Source of the DNA: an uncultured Oscillospiraceae bacterium
GTDB lineage: Bacteria; Bacillota; Clostridia; Oscillospirales; Oscillospiraceae
Assembly (NCBI GenBank): GCA_900754515.1
Contig: CAAEDD010000094.1
Coordinates: 1-8,871, forward strand
Direction: 5' to 3'
DNA length: 8,871 nucleotides
The notes under the pieces were generated by a model. The model did not search any database, was not told the origin of the DNA, and saw only the letters and a list, made by a program, of their open reading frames with translations. The translations under genes were made by a program, and so were the position numbers. The stretch's first letter is position 1; each line of letters opens with the position of its first letter. Of the stretch, positions 5,480 through 8,871 are shown piece after piece.

Positions 5480-7093
5480 TTATCTGTCGTGTTCGGTTTG
5501 TATTTTTTTCACCTGATATAGGAAAGAGTTAAAGGCCTCTCCCGCGCTGTAATGGCGCTCTACCTCCTTGCTTCCTATCTTCTCCTTTACGGTGCGTCCT
5601 ACTATTGCTCCGGGTCCGGCCTGCTCCGCCAGCTCCCATCCGTAGGCTTTCGCTATGTCTGCCGCTGTTTCTTTCCAGGCATCCAGGTGGGCCTTTCCCT
5701 GGGGCAGAGAGCCCTCCGGGTCTATCTCCCTCAGCCATCTGCGGAAGGGCAGGTCAAAGCGGTAATACAGCTGTTCCTCCACCTGCTTTTTCTGTTCATC
5801 CCGCTTTTGTTTTATGGAGCCGGCTTTTCCGTCCCCCTCCTGGGCTTTATACAGGGCCAGGGCCAAGTACCAGGCGGCTTTTGCCAGCTGTTCGCAATAG
5901 GCTACCTCGTCCACCACCCGATCCTGCCATTTTCTGTCCAGGTCCTCCAAAAGGCTTGCATGGAGCTCCAGAGTATCGGAAAACTCATCCACTACTCCGC
6001 AATTCATTCCTCCGTAGACCAGTCCCGCTATCTGCAAAGCCACCAACCGGTCGCGCCCCAATATCCGCTCTTTTTTCAGCGTTTTTACCCAAACCAGGAC
6101 CCCTGGCTCTCTTCCGCCGCTGCCGCATACCGAGGCGAAATCCCGCCACATCTGCCGGGCCGGGTCGTGGAGTCTGGGTACCGTGCGCTCCGTTTCCTTT
6201 CCCTTCCGCTGTACTGTCCACAAGGTCATCTGCTCCGAGAACACATTTTCCTTTTCCAAATAGTCCCCGGCAGCGTCCACATAGCTGTCCACCACATCGC
6301 CCTTACGGTGCAGCAAAACCCGCCTGCACTGCATGCTCAAAAGCTCCGGCTGATTGTCCGGCTGGGCAATCTCCGTGCGTTTATCCCTTTTGGGTTCGTC
6401 CCTCTCCCAGGACGGCCTTGGTTCTCCCCAGGGCTCGATGCCGTTTTTCAACAGGACCATGTTGAGCATGAGGGTTTCAAAGAGAGACTTTGCCCTCACG
6501 ATCACCAGCCCTAAACAGCTGGGCCAGCACTGTTTTGGCGACGGGTCCTTTGCTGCCGTATCATCAAAGGCCTGTAAATATACCAGCCATCTTGCCGCCT
6601 CATCAAAGGCCAGCTCCTCCTTTTTTCTCCCGCTTCTCAGGGGGAACAGTTGTATTTTATTACTGCTTTCCACCAGGGCTCCGTTCATTTTCTTCGCCGG
6701 GTTACTTGTCCCCGTGATGCCGGGCACCTGATAGAAGGGATACTTCGGGTCAAAGAGCCAGAACCGGTCCTCCCACTTTTCCAGATAATCCTCTATAGGT
6801 CTCTTCGGGAACTCTCCCAGTTCCCAGATAGCTTTCCACCGGCGCAGAGCCTCCTCTCCCTCATCAAGAGGGAGGTATCGTCCCTCCTCATCCTGCCGGT
6901 AAAACACCGTGTGCAGCAGGGCCAGAAGCAGGCGCAGGACTGCGATATTCTGTGTCTCCGTCTCCCCGGCCAAAGCCAGATAACGGCTGGACTGGGTAAG
7001 GACCTCAACAAAAGACACTTTCTTGACCCTGTAGTCCCTCTCCAAAACGCAGATCCATGGCTCCCTGCACAGATTGAATGCCCTCTCTTCCAT
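5480..7093 (-). CDS. cas8e: Cas8e (Cse1/CasA), Cascade large subunit for PAM recognition and Cas3 recruitment
   Basis: Large subunit of 537 residues (E. coli 502) that reads the PAM, opens the duplex and recruits Cas3. The start MEERAFNLCREPWICVL matches the family N-terminus (FNLldepWIpV). It is followed by VSFVEVLTQ, the helical LRLLLALLHTVF stretch (about 53-64), RFWLFDPKYPFYQVPGI (110-126) and LFETLMLNMVLL (204-215) with a downstream PSWERDEP segment, all typical of Cse1. The C-terminal third is a charged helical region consistent with the four-helix bundle. The region aligning with the E. coli glycine loop (about 185-200, KQCWPSCLGLVIV) has few glycines. The ATG abuts the cas3 stop (TAG then ATG) and has AAGGGGAGGA (7101-7110) inside the last cas3 codons, so translation is probably coupled. 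Confidence 0.97.
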   Translation of the reverse strand: MEERAFNLCREPWICVLERDYRVKKVSFVEVLTQSSRYLALAGETETQNIAVLRLLLALLHTVFYRQDEEGRYLPLDEGEEALRRWKAIWELGEFPKRPIEDYLEKWEDRFWLFDPKYPFYQVPGITGTSNPAKKMNGALVESSNKIQLFPLRSGRKKEELAFDEAARWLVYLQAFDDTAAKDPSPKQCWPSCLGLVIVRAKSLFETLMLNMVLLKNGIEPWGEPRPSWERDEPKRDKRTEIAQPDNQPELLSMQCRRVLLHRKGDVVDSYVDAAGDYLEKENVFSEQMTLWTVQRKGKETERTVPRLHDPARQMWRDFASVCGSGGREPGVLVWVKTLKKERILGRDRLVALQIAGLVYGGMNCGVVDEFSDTLELHASLLEDLDRKWQDRVVDEVAYCEQLAKAAWYLALALYKAQEGDGKAGSIKQKRDEQKKQVEEQLYYRFDLPFRRWLREIDPEGSLPQGKAHLDAWKETAADIAKAYGWELAEQAGPGAIVGRTVKEKIGSKEVERHYSAGEAFNSFLYQVKKIQTEHDR

Positions 7094-8871
7094 CTATTTT
7101 TCCTCCCCTTTGTATATGCTCAGCCCGTATTCAAGGTCATATTTCAGTCTGTAGCCGCAGATCACTGTCTCCAGTTCTCCGGACAGCAGCAGAACCAATT
7201 CCCCGTTCAGCCACCTGGAGCGCTGCCATTCCGGCATCATGCTGCTGTTTCGCAGCTCCAGTTCCTTGATGCACTCCTCCGTTTTGTACACGCTCAGCTG
7301 CCTGGGCAGCAGCACCCTCTGCTGCAATATCTTACAGCACTCGTCCTCGGAGGGCACATGGCTCAGTGAGATGCGCTCCCCGGTGCTTTGCCAGGGCAGA
7401 AAGGCAGCATAGTCCTCCCCTGCCTCCACCATCAGCAGCACAGCTATGGATGCCTCTCCGTCTCTCACTGTGGCGGCAGCCAGCTTCTCGTTGTCGCTGG
7501 GCGCATTGTCCAGAAGACCATGCATGGTACGGCGCAGGTCTTGCTCTCTGGGCATTCTGTAGCTGGCTGCCCTTCTCTCCTTTCCCAGCTGCTTGTTCTG
7601 ATGCTCCAGCCACAATGGATAAAGTTCCTCCCCCGGCTCCATATCCCTGTATGTCTCCTGCACAAGAGGAGATATGTCACCCGGCAAGTGTAGCTTCTCG
7701 GGCAGCAGTCGGGCTGTGCGCTCCAGCAGCCAGCTGCCGTATATCTGCTGTGAGCCGCTGTCTCTTTCCTCAAAGCCGCAGACTATGCACTTGGCCTTTC
7801 TCAGCGCCTGGGGGCGGCCCCGTGTCCAGTGGCGGTGCAACCTCCCTATTCTTTGCAGCATCAGATCCATGGGTGCAAGCTGAGTTGCCAGGATATCAAA
7901 GTCAATGTCCAGAGACTGCTCCAGCAGCTGTGTACCCACTACTATTAGGCCGTCCCTCTCTCCGGCTCCGGATTTTTTCCCCAGGCGTCTGAGCAGTTCC
8001 TCCTCCCTTTTCATTCTGTCTGCCATTGTGTATCTGGCATGTGCCAGCATGATGTCGTATTCCGGCAGCTGTTCTCTGAGCTTATTTGCAAGGCTCTGAG
8101 CCTGAGCAACGGTATTAACTATCACACCGGCGCAGCCCCCTCCGGAGAGGCTGTCCTTCAGCATAGTAGCCAGCCTGTCCATCTCGCTTTTGACGACATG
8201 GACTTCTCTGTCCGGACTGTCCACCGGGATCTGCATCTGGCGAAGAGTTTCGCCATCGGTATAACTCAGAAGAGGATAGGCTCTGCTCTCTCTCCAGTTC
8301 TCCGGCTCTTCAGTAAATTTTTTGCCGTAATAGGCTTGGATGAGTCTTGCTCTTCTCTCCGCCGGAAGTGTGGCAGATAGAAGGATGACCGGGGTCTTAT
8401 ACACCCCCAGCCATTCCAGAGCCCTCTCCAGATATTGGTTCATGTAGGCGTCGTAGGCATGGCACTCATCTATCACCACCACTTTCCCTGCCAGGCCCAA
8501 GTGCCGCAGCATCACATGCTTCTGTTTCAGCGCAGCCATCAGCAGCTGATCCACTGTGCCCACCACGAAGGTGGACAGCAGTGCCTGCTTTCTGCCTTCA
8601 AACCAGGGATGAACAAAGATTCCTTTGTTTTCGTCCTCAGCCTGACTGGCCGTGCCGTGAAACAGTTCTCTATAATCCTTTTGCAGCGTGGCCATACCAT
8701 GAGACAGTCTGATGCTCAGCTGAGCAGCCTCCGTCTGTCCCTCCGCCCAGCACTCCAGTCTGGGGAAAATCCCGTTTGCTGTCGCCTGAGTAGGCAAGCC
8801 AAAAAAGAGGCCGTCGCAGCGCCATTTACTGGCAAATATTTCGGCAGCAGCCAGGGCGGCTTCCGTTTTAC
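7094..8871 (-). CDS. cas3: Cas3 nuclease-helicase, C-terminal part (5' end beyond right edge)
   Basis: Partial gene with 591 complete codons visible. The frame runs open to the window edge, where the first residues KTEAALAAAEIFASKW are the second half of the Walker A motif; the two extra bases fit the preceding Gly codon. The N-terminal HD nuclease domain should therefore lie outside. Superfamily 2 helicase motifs follow: VVVIDECHAYD (motif II, DECH at 8459-8470), LLSATLP (motif III, about 8363-8377), AGVIVNTVAQAQ (motif IV), VVGTQLLEQSLDIDFD (motif V) and LQRIGRLHRH (motif VI, 7832-7858). The rest is the linker and Cas3 C-terminal domain. Cascade recruits the protein after R-loop formation; it then unwinds and cuts the non-target strand. 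A TTG at 8797 is only an internal Leu codon, not the start. The stop abuts the cas8e ATG, with no separate promoter region between them. Confidence 0.97.
   Translation of the reverse strand, partial: KTEAALAAAEIFASKWRCDGLFFGLPTQATANGIFPRLECWAEGQTEAAQLSIRLSHGMATLQKDYRELFHGTASQAEDENKGIFVHPWFEGRKQALLSTFVVGTVDQLLMAALKQKHVMLRHLGLAGKVVVIDECHAYDAYMNQYLERALEWLGVYKTPVILLSATLPAERRARLIQAYYGKKFTEEPENWRESRAYPLLSYTDGETLRQMQIPVDSPDREVHVVKSEMDRLATMLKDSLSGGGCAGVIVNTVAQAQSLANKLREQLPEYDIMLAHARYTMADRMKREEELLRRLGKKSGAGERDGLIVVGTQLLEQSLDIDFDILATQLAPMDLMLQRIGRLHRHWTRGRPQALRKAKCIVCGFEERDSGSQQIYGSWLLERTARLLPEKLHLPGDISPLVQETYRDMEPGEELYPLWLEHQNKQLGKERRAASYRMPREQDLRRTMHGLLDNAPSDNEKLAAATVRDGEASIAVLLMVEAGEDYAAFLPWQSTGERISLSHVPSEDECCKILQQRVLLPRQLSVYKTEECIKELELRNSSMMPEWQRSRWLNGELVLLLSGELETVICGYRLKYDLEYGLSIYKGEEK

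Noticed and set aside
5552..6514. Long plus-strand open frames antisense to cas8e
   Set aside because: The minus strand carries a complete cas8e with family motifs. The antisense products are low in recognisable motifs and rich in Pro, Leu and Ser, as expected for shadow frames.
8795..8797. TTG as start of a complete, HD-less Cas3
   Set aside because: The frame continues upstream to the window edge with KTEAAL, the end of the Walker A motif, so the TTG is an internal leucine codon. Whether an HD domain precedes it cannot be seen here.

Overview
The window carries one compact Type I-E CRISPR-Cas locus and nothing else. A CRISPR array lies at the left edge (1-579). After a 44-bp gap comes an uninterrupted operon of eight cas genes, all on the minus strand. 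Read in transcription order (right to left) these are cas3 (5' end outside the window), cas8e/cse1, cse2/cas11, cas7e, cas5e, cas6e, cas1 and a cas2-DnaQ exonuclease fusion. Every gene is open, in frame and recognisable by family motifs. Intergenic distances run from -7 to +18 bp, which points to one polycistronic message with translational coupling. No promoter is visible inside the operon, so it should lie upstream of cas3, outside the window.

How the parts work together. Cas1 and Cas2-DnaQ acquire spacers: Cas1 integrates, Cas2 is the scaffold, and the DnaQ-like DEDDh domain probably trims prespacer ends. The array transcript is cut by Cas6e at the hairpin in each repeat. Cas8e, Cse2, Cas7e, Cas5e and Cas6e assemble on the crRNA as Cascade. 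Cas3 (helicase part visible, HD nuclease part outside) is recruited to degrade the target. The array has ten identical 29-bp repeats and nine spacers (eight of 32 nt, one of 33 nt). Repeat architecture (hairpin followed by the 8-nt handle GTGATCCC on the minus strand) indicates that the array is transcribed in the same direction as the cas genes. The leader must therefore be the short gap next to cas2 plus, probably, the 3' end of cas2.

Organism. The DNA is moderately GC-rich with strong purine-rich Shine-Dalgarno sites (GGAGG/GGGGAGG) before almost every gene. The gene order and the Cas2-DnaQ fusion resemble the Streptococcus thermophilus CRISPR4 type of I-E locus. I infer a GC-rich member of the Bacillota, for example a gut Clostridia lineage, with low confidence. 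This is a known system class. The points most worth checking are the minimal leader, the Cas2-DnaQ fusion, the perfectly uniform array with unidentified targets, and an apparently glycine-poor PAM-loop region in Cas8e.
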